Below are positions 26,061 through 34,343 of a stretch of 64,000 nucleotides of DNA, piece after piece. Source of the stretch: Cesiribacteraceae bacterium YIM B00369 (GTDB lineage: Bacteria > Bacteroidota > Bacteroidia > Cytophagales > Cyclobacteriaceae). Where the stretch lies: NCBI GenBank assembly GCA_017948555.1, contig JAFMYY010000001.1:372001-436000 (forward strand). Reading direction: 5' to 3'. The stretch's first letter is position 1; the number at the start of each line of letters is the position of its first letter. Below the pieces are notes generated by a model. The model was not told the DNA's origin. It worked only from the letters and a program-made list of their open reading frames with translations, and searched no databases. The position numbers and the translations under genes are program-made.

Positions 26061-27215
26061 TCAGTTGTTTGTTGCCTGTGTATTGCTCCTGTTTTTCAAT
26101 GATATAATAATTGTAATTGCCAGGCCTACTATGGCAACCAGGGCAAATGATGCTCTTAAACTTAAAAGATCTGCAATAAAGCCAATCAGTGGAGGGCCGA
26201 ATAAAAAGCCAAAATATCCTATGGTAGATACCATTGCCAGGGCTATTCCTGATGAAAAGCTTTTATTATTCCCTACCTCTGTAAAAGTTAAGGGAATGAC
26301 AGAAGAGGTACCGGCACCAACCAGCAGGAAGCCAATTATACCGGTTATAAGGGAGGGGAATAATACAGCAATAAGAAGGCCAGTGAATATAAGAACACCA
26401 CTAAACTGAACAATGGTGGTGCTGCCATAACGGTTGGTAAAGGAATCAGAAATAAGGCGGCCAAAAGCCATCATGCCCATAAAAGCCATGTAACCGGCAG
26501 CAATTAAGCCTTCTTCTGCCTTTATTACCTGCTTAAAATAAACTGCACTCCAGTCGAACATGCAGCCTTCACACATCATACCGCAAAAGGCGATAGATCC
26601 TAATATCATCAAATGCCTGTCGGGCTTCCTGAATGTCAGCTTTTTTCCTCCCTGTTTATCTTGTTCTTTGGTAAGGTGAGGAAAGCTAAGGGCAAGAAGC
26701 GCCAGCACGGTTACAGAAATAATCAGGAAGTGAGGTACAATACCCAAATCAAGCCACAGCATAAGGGCGCCAATGGCAGCTCCGCAAAATCCGGCAAGGC
26801 TCCAGAGGCCATGGAAAGAGGCCATAATTATTTTCCCGTACTTTTGCTGGACTACCAGTGCCTGGGCATTATTGGAGATGTTAATCAGGTTAGCTGCAAC
26901 ACCAAAAAGTAGTATGCTGCCCACCAGCCATGGCACTCCCGGAGAAATACCCAGCAATACCAGGCTAAGACTGAAAAGCACAATACCTGCGGAGGAGCAT
27001 AACCGGCTCCCGTATTTATCTACAATTATGCCGGACAGCGGGAGTGCAAATAAGGCACCTACAGGCCTTACCAGAAGGATGGCGCCAAGTTCGCTGTCAC
27101 TAAAATCAAAACTTTCCTTGATGTCAGGAATACGGGAAGCCCAGGTGGAAAAGCATAAACCACTTTGAAAGAACAGGGCACTTAAAGCTATTCTTTGTTT
27201 CGTTTTTTGTTCCAT
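26061..27215 (-). CDS. Major facilitator superfamily transporter
   Basis: About 384 residues from ATG 27215 with twelve hydrophobic segments. The start was chosen because a TACCTTTG -7 box lies at 27224-27231 (minus); the longer TTG-initiated frame (27242) would start upstream of that promoter. MFS signs: an N-terminal helix with SALFFQSGLCFSTWASRIPD, an intracellular loop GIIVDKYGSRLCSSAG (G-x3-DKxGxR, the loop 2-3 signature) and symmetrical halves. It resembles YbjJ-like members of the FucP/sugar branch. Substrate unknown. Confidence 0.9.
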   Translation of the reverse strand: MEQKTKQRIALSALFFQSGLCFSTWASRIPDIKESFDFSDSELGAILLVRPVGALFALPLSGIIVDKYGSRLCSSAGIVLFSLSLVLLGISPGVPWLVGSILLFGVAANLINISNNAQALVVQQKYGKIIMASFHGLWSLAGFCGAAIGALMLWLDLGIVPHFLIISVTVLALLALSFPHLTKEQDKQGGKKLTFRKPDRHLMILGSIAFCGMMCEGCMFDWSAVYFKQVIKAEEGLIAAGYMAFMGMMAFGRLISDSFTNRYGSTTIVQFSGVLIFTGLLIAVLFPSLITGIIGFLLVGAGTSSVIPLTFTEVGNNKSFSSGIALAMVSTIGYFGFLFGPPLIGFIADLLSLRASFALVAIVGLAITIIISLKNRSNTQATNN

Positions 27216-27223
27216 ATCAGGCG

Positions 27224-27231
27224 CAAAGGTA
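27224..27231 (-). promoter_or_regulatory. -7 box of MFS gene
   Basis: TACCTTTG on the minus strand matches TAnnTTTG, 8 bases before the ATG at 27215. No clear -33 element. Confidence 0.45.
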
Positions 27232-27516
27232 CTTGTTTTCAATTGGTTTTATTGTTCTCACGCCCTTCTGTGAAAAGAGAAAATGACTGCATCAGTCTGA
27301 AATTGATGTTTATTGTTCCCAAAACTTACATAAGTTAAGGTCTGTGGATTTAATGAAAAGTTTGATTTTGTTTAAAATATTAGTAATTTATTTCCTGAAA
27401 ATATTGAAACACAGAATTTTACCTGCCCTTTAAGGGCGAATGTAATCACCAGGTGTGAATGATCTGTGGGTTTAAAGAAAAACTCTTATTTATTAACGAT
27501 ACAAAATTCTTAATTT

Positions 27517-27660
27517 ATGATGATTTTATTGCCAGCTGTATTCAGTGTGTTAGCTATCAGGACTTTAACCTTTTTAGGCGAAGGCCATACAGATAGCAGG
27601 AGGATTTTGCGGGAAGGAATGTACGCCGGAAAAAACAGCCTTGCTAAGAAAGCTGCTTAG
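27517..27660 (+). CDS. Possible small protein (47 residues), unknown
   Basis: An ORF MMILLPAVFSVLAIRT... with a hydrophobic N-terminus followed by FLGEGHTDSRRILREG and a basic end. It could be a small exported or membrane-associated peptide. It lies in a gap where both flanking genes are on the opposite strand. Codon use looks plausible, but there is no homologue I recognise. Confidence 0.35.
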   Translation: MMILLPAVFSVLAIRTLTFLGEGHTDSRRILREGMYAGKNSLAKKAA

Positions 27661-27670
27661 ATTTCCCTTA

Positions 27671-27740
27671 AACAGGCTGCAAACAGGTGGCCTGCAAACA
27701 GGTGGCCTGCCATTCAGGTAGCCTGTAGTCAGGGGCAGGC
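27671..27740. repeat. Degenerate 15-bp tandem repeat
   Basis: GCAAACAGGTGGCCT occurs twice in perfect tandem (27679-27708), flanked by decayed copies (AAACAGGCT before; GCCATTCAGGTAGCCT and GTAGTCAGGGGCA after). Each unit contains CCTG-CAAA-CAGG, a small hairpin. Confidence 0.75.
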
Positions 27741-27756
27741 AAGGTATAATAAATGC

Positions 27757-28008
27757 TCACGTAGCCTTTCCTTTAAGGTCCCAGTGGTCTTTAATTACCT
27801 GGCCTGTTCCATCCTTTTTTAAAGTTCTGGAAAAACGCTCTCCTTTAACGGTGCCGGAATCATCTCTCCGGCCAATAAAAAGAAGTATAGGATTGCCCTC
27901 ATCGTCTGTCTTAAAGGAAAGATCATTCCCTTTAAACTCCATGTCTACCATGCTCGATGGTGCATATTTCCTGCTCAGCTTCTTGCGTAGTTCTTCTCCT
28001 ATGGGCAT
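27757..28008 (-). CDS. Small conserved-looking cytoplasmic protein, unknown
   Basis: 83 residues. An N-terminal helix with basic residues (EELRKKLSRKY) is followed by a run of alternating strands (VDMEFKGNDLSFKTDDEGNP, LLFIGRRDD, ERFSRTLKKDGTG). It looks like a compact alpha/beta fold, perhaps nucleic-acid or ligand binding. No signal peptide. It is 35 bp downstream of the MscS gene on the same strand and may be co-transcribed. Not recognised. Confidence 0.75.
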   Translation of the reverse strand: MPIGEELRKKLSRKYAPSSMVDMEFKGNDLSFKTDDEGNPILLFIGRRDDSGTVKGERFSRTLKKDGTGQVIKDHWDLKGKAT

Positions 28009-28043
28009 AATTGCTTTTAAGTTAGAGTTTTAACATAAACTTA

Positions 28044-29444
28044 TCAGGCTCCATTGTTGTTTTCCTTAACTTTCATTTCGGTAGGTTTTCCGTCAGGATC
28101 AATGAATTGTACCTGCTGGCGTGGGTAAACAGCTTTAATCCGGTCGAAGTAATCTGCCTTATTCAGTTCGTCCAGGATTTTTTTTGAAAGCTCACTTTTC
28201 CATTTCCTCCCTTCACGTGCTCCAACAAGATAACGGATAATAACGTCTGTCCAGGACTCTCCTATGGAAATAAACACCTGTGGCTTTTCTGAAATATTGT
28301 AATGCAAGCCTGCTTTACGGAGGATTTCATGGTACTGCCGAGCAGGTTTGGCCATATAATCTCCCATAAAATCTGTGGATACCTTTTCCAGAACCTCAAC
28401 CGCCAGGTTAATATCCGATTCATTAGCAACGGCTATGGCCAGTTCATCCCACACAAAAGGGAAATCGCCGGTAATATTTACTACTGTGCCGGTTAAAATT
28501 TCGTTGTTAGGGAAAGTTACCAGTCTGCCGGTGGGTTGTTCGGCCTGCACCGAAGCCTGCCGGTAGGCCCCGCCGATTTCCCATACAGTGGTAGTGAGAA
28601 AATCTATCTTGTACACATCGCCATAAACATCGCCTACATTTATGCGGTCACCCACTTTGTAATACCCCCTGAAGCTATTTAACAGCCAGCCGGTAAAGCT
28701 TTCAATAGGAGTCTGGAGCGACCAGGAAAGGGCAAGTCCAATCAGGCCAAGGGAGCCAACCAGTGCGCGGATATCGCCGGCCACCACACTTATGGAAATA
28801 CCTATGGCGAAAAGCCATGTAATAATGACTGCCAGGGTAATAATACCTCCTGAGCTTTCCCAGTGGCCAATGGTTTTACGGAGAATAAAGCGGAGGAAGC
28901 GTACAAAAAGCCAGGCAACCACAAGGCTTGCAATGGCTACCAGTATTTTTGGCAAATTGGAGTAAAAGCCTTCCCAAAGCCTTTGGAGGGTTCCTATTGC
29001 CTCATCCTTGGCTGCTTTACTTATATCATCAGGCGATGAAACTTCCGAAGTGGTGTCCTCTTCAGCGGCAAGAAGATCCTCTACAGCAACATTTTCAATG
29101 ATGGAAACGGAGTCAGGAACATCATCTCTTTTGCGTGTTTGTTCCGTGGAAACCCCTGTTTCCTGTGTTTGTTCCTCTTCCTGAGTATATCCGGCTTCGC
29201 CGGGAGTTAACAGCAATAATAAGAAGCCTGTAAGTGCAACGGCTAAAATTGACCCCTGCCTGAATTTTTTTAACTGGTTCTGGGCTCCCTTAACTGCTCT
29301 TCCTCCTGGTTTCTGCCTTTGGTTTTTTGTTCGCGGCTGTTTACGGCCTCTGTTGCTCAACTTTGGCGAAGATTTACTGACTGTCCTTGTCCGGGATCCT
29401 TTTACAGATATTCTTCCGGTTCTGTTAATGTTGCTGGAGGGCAT
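28044..29444 (-). CDS. MscS-family mechanosensitive channel
   Basis: 466 residues. A strongly basic, disordered ~70-residue N-terminus (many Arg/Lys) precedes a first hydrophobic segment (ILAVALTGFLLLLLTPGEAG) and an acidic linker. Three MscS-like membrane helices lie at ~170-255, with pore-lining VGSLGLIGLALSWSLQTPIE, followed by the beta domain (FRGYYKVGDRINVGDVYGDV) and C-terminal alpha/beta domain. The family releases solutes under osmotic downshock. The basic N-terminal tail is unusual; either the protein has a cytoplasmic extension, or the true start lies later. Confidence 0.9.
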   Translation of the reverse strand: MPSSNINRTGRISVKGSRTRTVSKSSPKLSNRGRKQPRTKNQRQKPGGRAVKGAQNQLKKFRQGSILAVALTGFLLLLLTPGEAGYTQEEEQTQETGVSTEQTRKRDDVPDSVSIIENVAVEDLLAAEEDTTSEVSSPDDISKAAKDEAIGTLQRLWEGFYSNLPKILVAIASLVVAWLFVRFLRFILRKTIGHWESSGGIITLAVIITWLFAIGISISVVAGDIRALVGSLGLIGLALSWSLQTPIESFTGWLLNSFRGYYKVGDRINVGDVYGDVYKIDFLTTTVWEIGGAYRQASVQAEQPTGRLVTFPNNEILTGTVVNITGDFPFVWDELAIAVANESDINLAVEVLEKVSTDFMGDYMAKPARQYHEILRKAGLHYNISEKPQVFISIGESWTDVIIRYLVGAREGRKWKSELSKKILDELNKADYFDRIKAVYPRQQVQFIDPDGKPTEMKVKENNNGA

Positions 29445-29477
29445 AGTTTAATCCGTTTGTTTTTTGGGCTGTAGCCC

Positions 29478-30548
29478 TTACTCTGCTTTTTCTATTTTCT
29501 CTTCCACCTCTTCTCTTTCATCCTGCTCAAGTTCCATTGCCTCCTGTTCCTCTTTTTCTCCCGGTTCCAGCATTACTTTCAGCAGCATTGGAAAATGGTC
29601 CGACTCTATAGGTTCAAGCCGTTTAAGCTGAATAAGTCTGAATTCTTTGGAGCAGAAGAAATGATCGAGTGGCCAGCGCAGAAAAAAATGTTTTGCATGA
29701 AAGCTGTTGTAAAAGCCACGCCCGCGCCTGGGGTCCAGCAGCCCGCTTGTTTTCAGGAACAATTTAGTGGTATAGCTCCATGCCACATCGTTCAGGTCGC
29801 CAAAAACCACGCTTGGTATAGGGCATTCCTTTGCCATTTTTCCTACCAGGAGAATTTCTGCATTTCTTTCAGTAGTACTGACGCTCTCGCCCGGCGCCGG
29901 AGGTTCGGGGTGGATGCAGTAAAGCTGAACTCTTTTCCCTGAGCGGAGCACTGCTTTTGCGTGTATGGATGGAATGTGGTCCTGGATCAGGAACTTGATT
30001 TCAGCATCTTCAAGGGGGAGCCTGGAGTAAAGCAGCATTCCATAAGTATTATCCAGCGGGTACAAAACGTGGTACTGGTATTTCTCTTCAAGCTCACTTA
30101 CTGCCTTGCGCCACCACTCGTCTGTTTCCACCAGCAGCACCACATCCGGTTCATTCTTTTTTATTACCCGCAGGCATTTGTCGGCGCGCCTGTTAAACTG
30201 GTAAACATTTGAGGCCATTATGCTCAGGAACTGGTCAGGGTCCTTTGTTTTTAAAGGGGAAGAACTGGCCAGCATTTGCTTAGGGTAAAAAGGAGTGAAT
30301 GGAATTACCTGGTAAATCAGGTAAGCAGAATTGAGTGCAAGAAGTATAGTGATTATAATGGCTCCAGTGGAATGTAAATGGGTTTGCCAGATAAAGAGGC
30401 CAAGGAAAATAACAGACAGGAAAAGCTTCTGAGCCCGGGGGAATTCAAATATCCGGAAAGCCCAGTAGTCGCTTCTTACTAACGGAATAAGTGTAAATAA
30501 TATAATGATGCCACTCAGAAAGAAGAGGCAGGTTTCTGTGAAATCCAT
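29478..30548 (-). CDS. Membrane-anchored endonuclease/exonuclease/phosphatase (EEP) family protein
   Basis: 356 residues. Three N-terminal helices (residues ~8-25, 43-58, 62-82) anchor a C-terminal EEP domain with KKNEPDVVLLVETDEWW (catalytic Glu), YCIHPEPPAPG, VVFGDLNDVAWS and the terminal SDHFPMLL (Asp-His pair). The layout resembles YafD-type proteins, whose substrate is unsettled (phosphodiesters of DNA or lipids). A Glu-rich tail of ~30 residues ends the protein. It starts about 30 bp before the mechanosensitive channel gene, so the two are likely an operon. Confidence 0.88.
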   Translation of the reverse strand: MDFTETCLFFLSGIIILFTLIPLVRSDYWAFRIFEFPRAQKLFLSVIFLGLFIWQTHLHSTGAIIITILLALNSAYLIYQVIPFTPFYPKQMLASSSPLKTKDPDQFLSIMASNVYQFNRRADKCLRVIKKNEPDVVLLVETDEWWRKAVSELEEKYQYHVLYPLDNTYGMLLYSRLPLEDAEIKFLIQDHIPSIHAKAVLRSGKRVQLYCIHPEPPAPGESVSTTERNAEILLVGKMAKECPIPSVVFGDLNDVAWSYTTKLFLKTSGLLDPRRGRGFYNSFHAKHFFLRWPLDHFFCSKEFRLIQLKRLEPIESDHFPMLLKVMLEPGEKEEQEAMELEQDEREEVEEKIEKAE

Positions 30549-30689
30549 ATTGTAGCTTTTAATGCTGTTAGCTCCCCCGTGTTTAACTCAATTATTCAGA
30601 GGAAGTTAATATATTACTGAAATTTTGCAGCGGGGGTTGCCTCAGAAAAAAAATTGATTCTGTCCCGGGGCTCCTGCAGGAGCATTATA

Positions 30690-30719
30690 TTGGAAAACCC
30701 GCGGCGAAGTGTATCTTTG
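30690..30719 (+). promoter_or_regulatory. Predicted nuoH promoter
   Basis: TATCTTTG (30712-30719) fits the -7 box TAnnTTTG; TTG at 30690-30692 is 19 bases upstream, the standard -33 spacing. The ATG begins at 30725, so the mRNA would be nearly leaderless. Confidence 0.6.
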
Positions 30720-30724
30720 TAATA

Positions 30725-31828
30725 ATGACGACTTTTATCTTTTTTCTCCCGTTCCTGCTGATTTACGTGGTGTTTGCCATTTATGGCGAACGCAAGATAG
30801 CTGCATTTATACAGGATCGGTTAGGGCCTGTGGAAGTCGGGAAATTTGGGTTATTACAAACGGTAGCCGATTTGCTGAAGCTTCTTCAAAAAGAGGATAT
30901 TGTACCGGCTGCAGCCGACAGGAAGCTTTTTCTTGTTGCACCCATTATTATTTTTGTTTCTGTTTTTGCAGGTTTTGCGGTATTGCCCTTAACCTCCTCC
31001 TATAGCGGCTCGGCTGCCGAAGTCGGGGTTTTTTACTTGCTGGCTATTGTATCTATGGATGTAATTGGTATCCTTATGGCTGGCTGGGGCAGTAACAGCA
31101 AATATTCCCTCTATGGGGCGTTAAGGTCAGTTGCCCAGATTATATCCTACGAGATACCTCTCGGGCTATCTGTTTTATGTGTGGTCATGATCAGCCAGAC
31201 GCTTAACCTGCAGGAAATTTCTTTTCAGCAGGGAATCTGGTTTAATGACCCGGAGGGTTTTGCCGGGGAGCGCAATTACCTGTTCGGGTTAAAGGCACTT
31301 GGTGTTGATGTAACGGAAATTGGAGGTGTTTTCACGTGGAATGTTTTCAGGATGCCATTCCTTTTTATCGCTTACCTTATCTTCTTTATTTCTTCCCTTG
31401 CGGAATGTAACCGTGCACCTTTCGATTTGCCTGAGGCAGAGTCGGAGCTGGTGGCAGGCTTCCATACCGAATATTCAGGCTTTCGCTGGGCAATGATTAT
31501 GTTGAGCGAATATGCCATGATGTTGTTAGTCGCTTTCCTGGGGAGTATTCTGTTTCTGGGTAGCTGGAATACCCCACTGCCCAATATAGGGCCTGTGGAG
31601 CTTGCTACATGGACGAGTGGAACGCCCGGTACTGTTGCAGGAAATTTGTGGGGGGCATTCTGGTTAATCAGTAAAGCCTTGCTTATTGTGGTTGTGCAAA
31701 TGTGGGTTCGCTGGACTTATCCCCGCCTGCGGGTAGATCAGCTGATGAGCCTGTGCTGGAAATACCTCACCCCGGCAGCTATGTTGCTTATTCTGTTATG
31801 CGGGGTGTGGAGGTTGTGGATGATATAA
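30725..31828 (+). CDS. nuoH: NADH-quinone oxidoreductase subunit H
   Basis: 367 residues, eight membrane helices. Signatures: YGERKIAAFIQDRLGPVEVG (quinone-site loop), QTVADLLKLLQKEDIVP, LRSVAQIISYEIPLGLSVL and the conserved acidic loop LAECNRAPFDLPEAESELVA with FHTEYSGFRWA. NuoH couples the quinone cavity to the proton channels of complex I. It is the first gene of nuoHIJKLMN here; the upstream gene is divergent, so nuoA-G must be elsewhere or absent. Confidence 0.97.
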   Translation: MTTFIFFLPFLLIYVVFAIYGERKIAAFIQDRLGPVEVGKFGLLQTVADLLKLLQKEDIVPAAADRKLFLVAPIIIFVSVFAGFAVLPLTSSYSGSAAEVGVFYLLAIVSMDVIGILMAGWGSNSKYSLYGALRSVAQIISYEIPLGLSVLCVVMISQTLNLQEISFQQGIWFNDPEGFAGERNYLFGLKALGVDVTEIGGVFTWNVFRMPFLFIAYLIFFISSLAECNRAPFDLPEAESELVAGFHTEYSGFRWAMIMLSEYAMMLLVAFLGSILFLGSWNTPLPNIGPVELATWTSGTPGTVAGNLWGAFWLISKALLIVVVQMWVRWTYPRLRVDQLMSLCWKYLTPAAMLLILLCGVWRLWMI

Positions 31829-31830
31829 GT

Positions 31831-31925
31831 CAATGATAGAATGAGTGAATGTTATAATGATAGAATAGAAAGCAGGATAAAGCTTTTTTTTATTCAGTCA
31901 TTCACTCAGTCAATCATTCAAAATT
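31831..31925. repeat. Intergenic inverted-repeat element between nuoH and nuoI
   Basis: The left arm (31831-31868: AATGATAGAATGAGTGAATG...) and right arm (31892-31925: ATTCAGTCATTCACTCAGTC, AATCATTCAAAATT) are imperfect reverse complements separated by ~23 bases including a T7 run. It belongs to the same repeat family as 22547-22642 and 45439-45474, and ends 8 bases before the nuoI start. Confidence 0.8.
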
Positions 31926-31933
31926 GAAAAGCG

Positions 31934-33400
31934 ATGAAAGGTGCAAATAATACATATTTTGGAAATATAAAGGAGGCTGTGAGTTCCCTGCTGGATGGCC
32001 TGCGGCTGAGCTTCCGGCACTTAAGGGAAGCCAGCGGGAGCAGGAAGCCTCTGGGCATTGAGCATGAAGATTATTTTGTGCAGGATACCGGAATTGTAAC
32101 GCTGCAATATCCGAAAGAAAGCCTGCCGGTTCCTGATAACGGACGTTACCGGCTGCATAATGAAATTGAAGATTGCATTGTATGCGATAAGTGCGCCAAG
32201 ATATGTCCTGTGGATTGTATTGAAATTGAGCCGGTAAGGGCGGTGGAGGAGATAGGGAAAACCTCCGATGGAACCTCAAAGCGCATTTACCCGGCAAAGT
32301 TTGATATTGACATGGGGAAATGCTGTTTCTGTGGGTTGTGTACAACAGTATGCCCCACGGAGTGCCTTACCATGACTAAGGCATATGATTTCAGCGAATT
32401 CGATGTGGCCGATCATGTATATTCATTCTCGGAGATGACGCCACTTGAAATTTTAGCGAAAAAGCAGGCACTGGAGGAGTATAATAAGCAGAAAGAAGCA
32501 GATAAGGCTGCTAAAGCCAGTGCTGCCTCTTCCGGTGCCCGTCCTGCCACTGCTGCCAGACCTAAACCGGCAGCTGCCAGGCCAAAGCCGGTAGCAGGTG
32601 ATCCGGAGGCTAAGGAGGACGGAGTACAAAAGGCGGCACCAAAACCTGCCTTCAGGCCTAAAGTAAAAGGGGCAGCTCCAAAAGGAGGTGAAGCAGCCCG
32701 TCCTGCATCCGGGCCTGAGCCTATGGAAAAAGGCGATCAGGAAAGTAGCGCAAAAGCAGCTACGCCAAAACCATCTTTCAGGCCTAAAATAAAGCCGGTT
32801 ACTGCAAAAAGCAGCAGTGAGGAAAAAGCAACGACTGCTAAGCCAAAGCCGGTAATGAAACCTAAGATCAATCCTTCAAATGACGGGGAGGAGAGCACTC
32901 AAAGCAAGCCTGCAGCAAGACCAAAACCTGTAATGCGGCCGAAGATTAAGCCAAAAGCAGCTGCTGCTGCGGAGGAAAAGCAGGAAGCCGCGCAGCCGGA
33001 AGCTAAGCCTGCCTCACGTCCGAAGCCGGTTATAAAACCTAAGATGAAAGCAAAAGAAGAAACTAAGGATGCGGAGGAGGAAAATAAAGTGGAGTCCCCT
33101 CAGAAGAAAACGCAGCCTAAACCTGTAATGAAACCTAAAATTAAACCTGTGGTACAGCAAACAGAAACGAAAGAAACGGAGCAGCCAAAAACAAAGCCTT
33201 CACGTCCGGTAATAAAACCAAAGGTGCAGGCACAGGCGAAAAAAGAAGGTGATAAAGAGGGAGCATCTGAAGATTTGAAAAAGGATTCCCCTGTTGTAAA
33301 GCCAACAGGAGTACCCCGATCACCTTCAGAAGATGAAAAAAGTGAAAGCGATAAGAGAGAAGAGCAAAAGGTGAAACCGGACTATAAGCCGGAAGAATAG
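31934..33400 (+). CDS. nuoI: NADH-quinone oxidoreductase subunit I with long Pro/Lys-rich repeat tail
   Basis: 488 residues; usual NuoI is ~160-180. Residues 1-185 are normal, with two [4Fe-4S] motifs: Cys81, 84, 87, 91 and Cys130, 133, 136, 140. From ~186 to the end runs a low-complexity tail of Ala, Lys, Pro, Glu and Gln with about eight spaced copies of a RPKPVMKPKIKP-like word. The tail is in frame, without stops, and its codon use matches the rest, so it is not a sequencing artefact by appearance. NuoI passes electrons from the peripheral arm to the quinone; the tail would lie on the cytoplasmic side. Confidence 0.93.
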   Translation: MKGANNTYFGNIKEAVSSLLDGLRLSFRHLREASGSRKPLGIEHEDYFVQDTGIVTLQYPKESLPVPDNGRYRLHNEIEDCIVCDKCAKICPVDCIEIEPVRAVEEIGKTSDGTSKRIYPAKFDIDMGKCCFCGLCTTVCPTECLTMTKAYDFSEFDVADHVYSFSEMTPLEILAKKQALEEYNKQKEADKAAKASAASSGARPATAARPKPAAARPKPVAGDPEAKEDGVQKAAPKPAFRPKVKGAAPKGGEAARPASGPEPMEKGDQESSAKAATPKPSFRPKIKPVTAKSSSEEKATTAKPKPVMKPKINPSNDGEESTQSKPAARPKPVMRPKIKPKAAAAAEEKQEAAQPEAKPASRPKPVIKPKMKAKEETKDAEEENKVESPQKKTQPKPVMKPKIKPVVQQTETKETEQPKTKPSRPVIKPKVQAQAKKEGDKEGASEDLKKDSPVVKPTGVPRSPSEDEKSESDKREEQKVKPDYKPEE

Positions 33401-33504
33401 GCTTCTGACCGGGAAGTTTGAAAAATTTAAAACCAGTAATCGCCGGGAACCAGGCGTAAGGGCATGATCCCCTGTCCATAGCCGCCAGACAAATACGACA
33501 TAAT

Positions 33505-34029
33505 ATGGAATTTGCTCAGCTTCTTTTTTATTTCTTTTCAGGTCTGATAGTTATTTCGGCCCTGGTGGTGTTGTTTACTCCCAATGTGTTGTATGCAGCC
33601 TTTTCCCTCATCTTTACATTTTTGGGAGTGGCTGCTGTTTATGTGCTGGCAGGAGCTGATTTTATCGCCATTACGCAAATTATTGTATATGTGGGCGGGA
33701 TTCTGGTGCTTATGGTCTTCGGTTTAATGCTGACGAATAAAATAGACGGCAGGGCAGTGGTTACCCGGAACCACAATGTTTTTTTTGGAGTGATTGCGGG
33801 AGCTCTCATGCTGCTTGTATTACTGCTTTCAATATCAACTGTAAACTTTATGGGCCTCGACTGGGTGCAGTCAGCACTGCATGGCGGGGAGGTGGTCAGG
33901 CTGTCAACCATTCAGGCTATAGGAATATTAATGATGAGCCGGTACATACTGCCTTTTGAGCTCGCGGGAATATTGCTTCTTATTGCCCTTATCGGATCTG
34001 CCTTTATTGCAAAACAACAAGCTGATTAA
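33505..34029 (+). CDS. nuoJ: NADH-quinone oxidoreductase subunit J
   Basis: 174 residues with five hydrophobic helices. FYFFSGLIVISALVVLFTPN at the N-terminus and the third helix AITQIIVYVGGILVLMVFGL (with the pi-bulge region) are typical of NuoJ/ND6. Its stop overlaps the nuoK start by one base (TAATG). Part of the proton-pumping membrane arm. Confidence 0.96.
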   Translation: MEFAQLLFYFFSGLIVISALVVLFTPNVLYAAFSLIFTFLGVAAVYVLAGADFIAITQIIVYVGGILVLMVFGLMLTNKIDGRAVVTRNHNVFFGVIAGALMLLVLLLSISTVNFMGLDWVQSALHGGEVVRLSTIQAIGILMMSRYILPFELAGILLLIALIGSAFIAKQQAD

Positions 34030-34334
34030 TGATACCTGCAGAACACTTTCTTTACCTTGCAATCACGCTTTTTTGTATTGGCCTGGTAATAGTAATTACG
34101 AAGAAAAATGCCATAGTAGTATTAATGGGGGTGGAGCTGATGTTAAATGCCGCCAATATTAATCTCGTTGCTTTCAGCCGTTTTGATGCCCTTCATTTGC
34201 AGGGGCAGGTATTTTCGCTTTTTGTAATTGTTGTGGCAGCAGCCGAGGCCGCTGTGGCGCTTGCCATTGTGCTGAAGGTTTACAGCTATTACAAAACTTC
34301 GGAATTAGATAAAGTAAATGAATTAAAAGGGTAA
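34029..34334 (+). CDS. nuoK: NADH-quinone oxidoreductase subunit K
   Basis: 101 residues, the normal length. Three helices with two membrane Glu residues, VLMGVELMLNAANINLVAFS and AAAEAAVALAIVLKVYSYY, the known key proton-channel residues of NuoK/ND4L. Translationally coupled to nuoJ by a 1-bp overlap and 9 bp before nuoL. Confidence 0.97.
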   Translation: MIPAEHFLYLAITLFCIGLVIVITKKNAIVVLMGVELMLNAANINLVAFSRFDALHLQGQVFSLFVIVVAAAEAAVALAIVLKVYSYYKTSELDKVNELKG

Positions 34335-34343
34335 ATTTGCGCC

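Larger units (their letters stand above)
27243..27756. other. Intergenic region with small ORF and short tandem repeat
   Basis: 514 bases between two minus-strand genes. The first ~270 bases are AT-rich with nothing recognisable. A 47-codon ORF and a 15-bp repeat follow and are listed separately. Confidence 0.6.
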
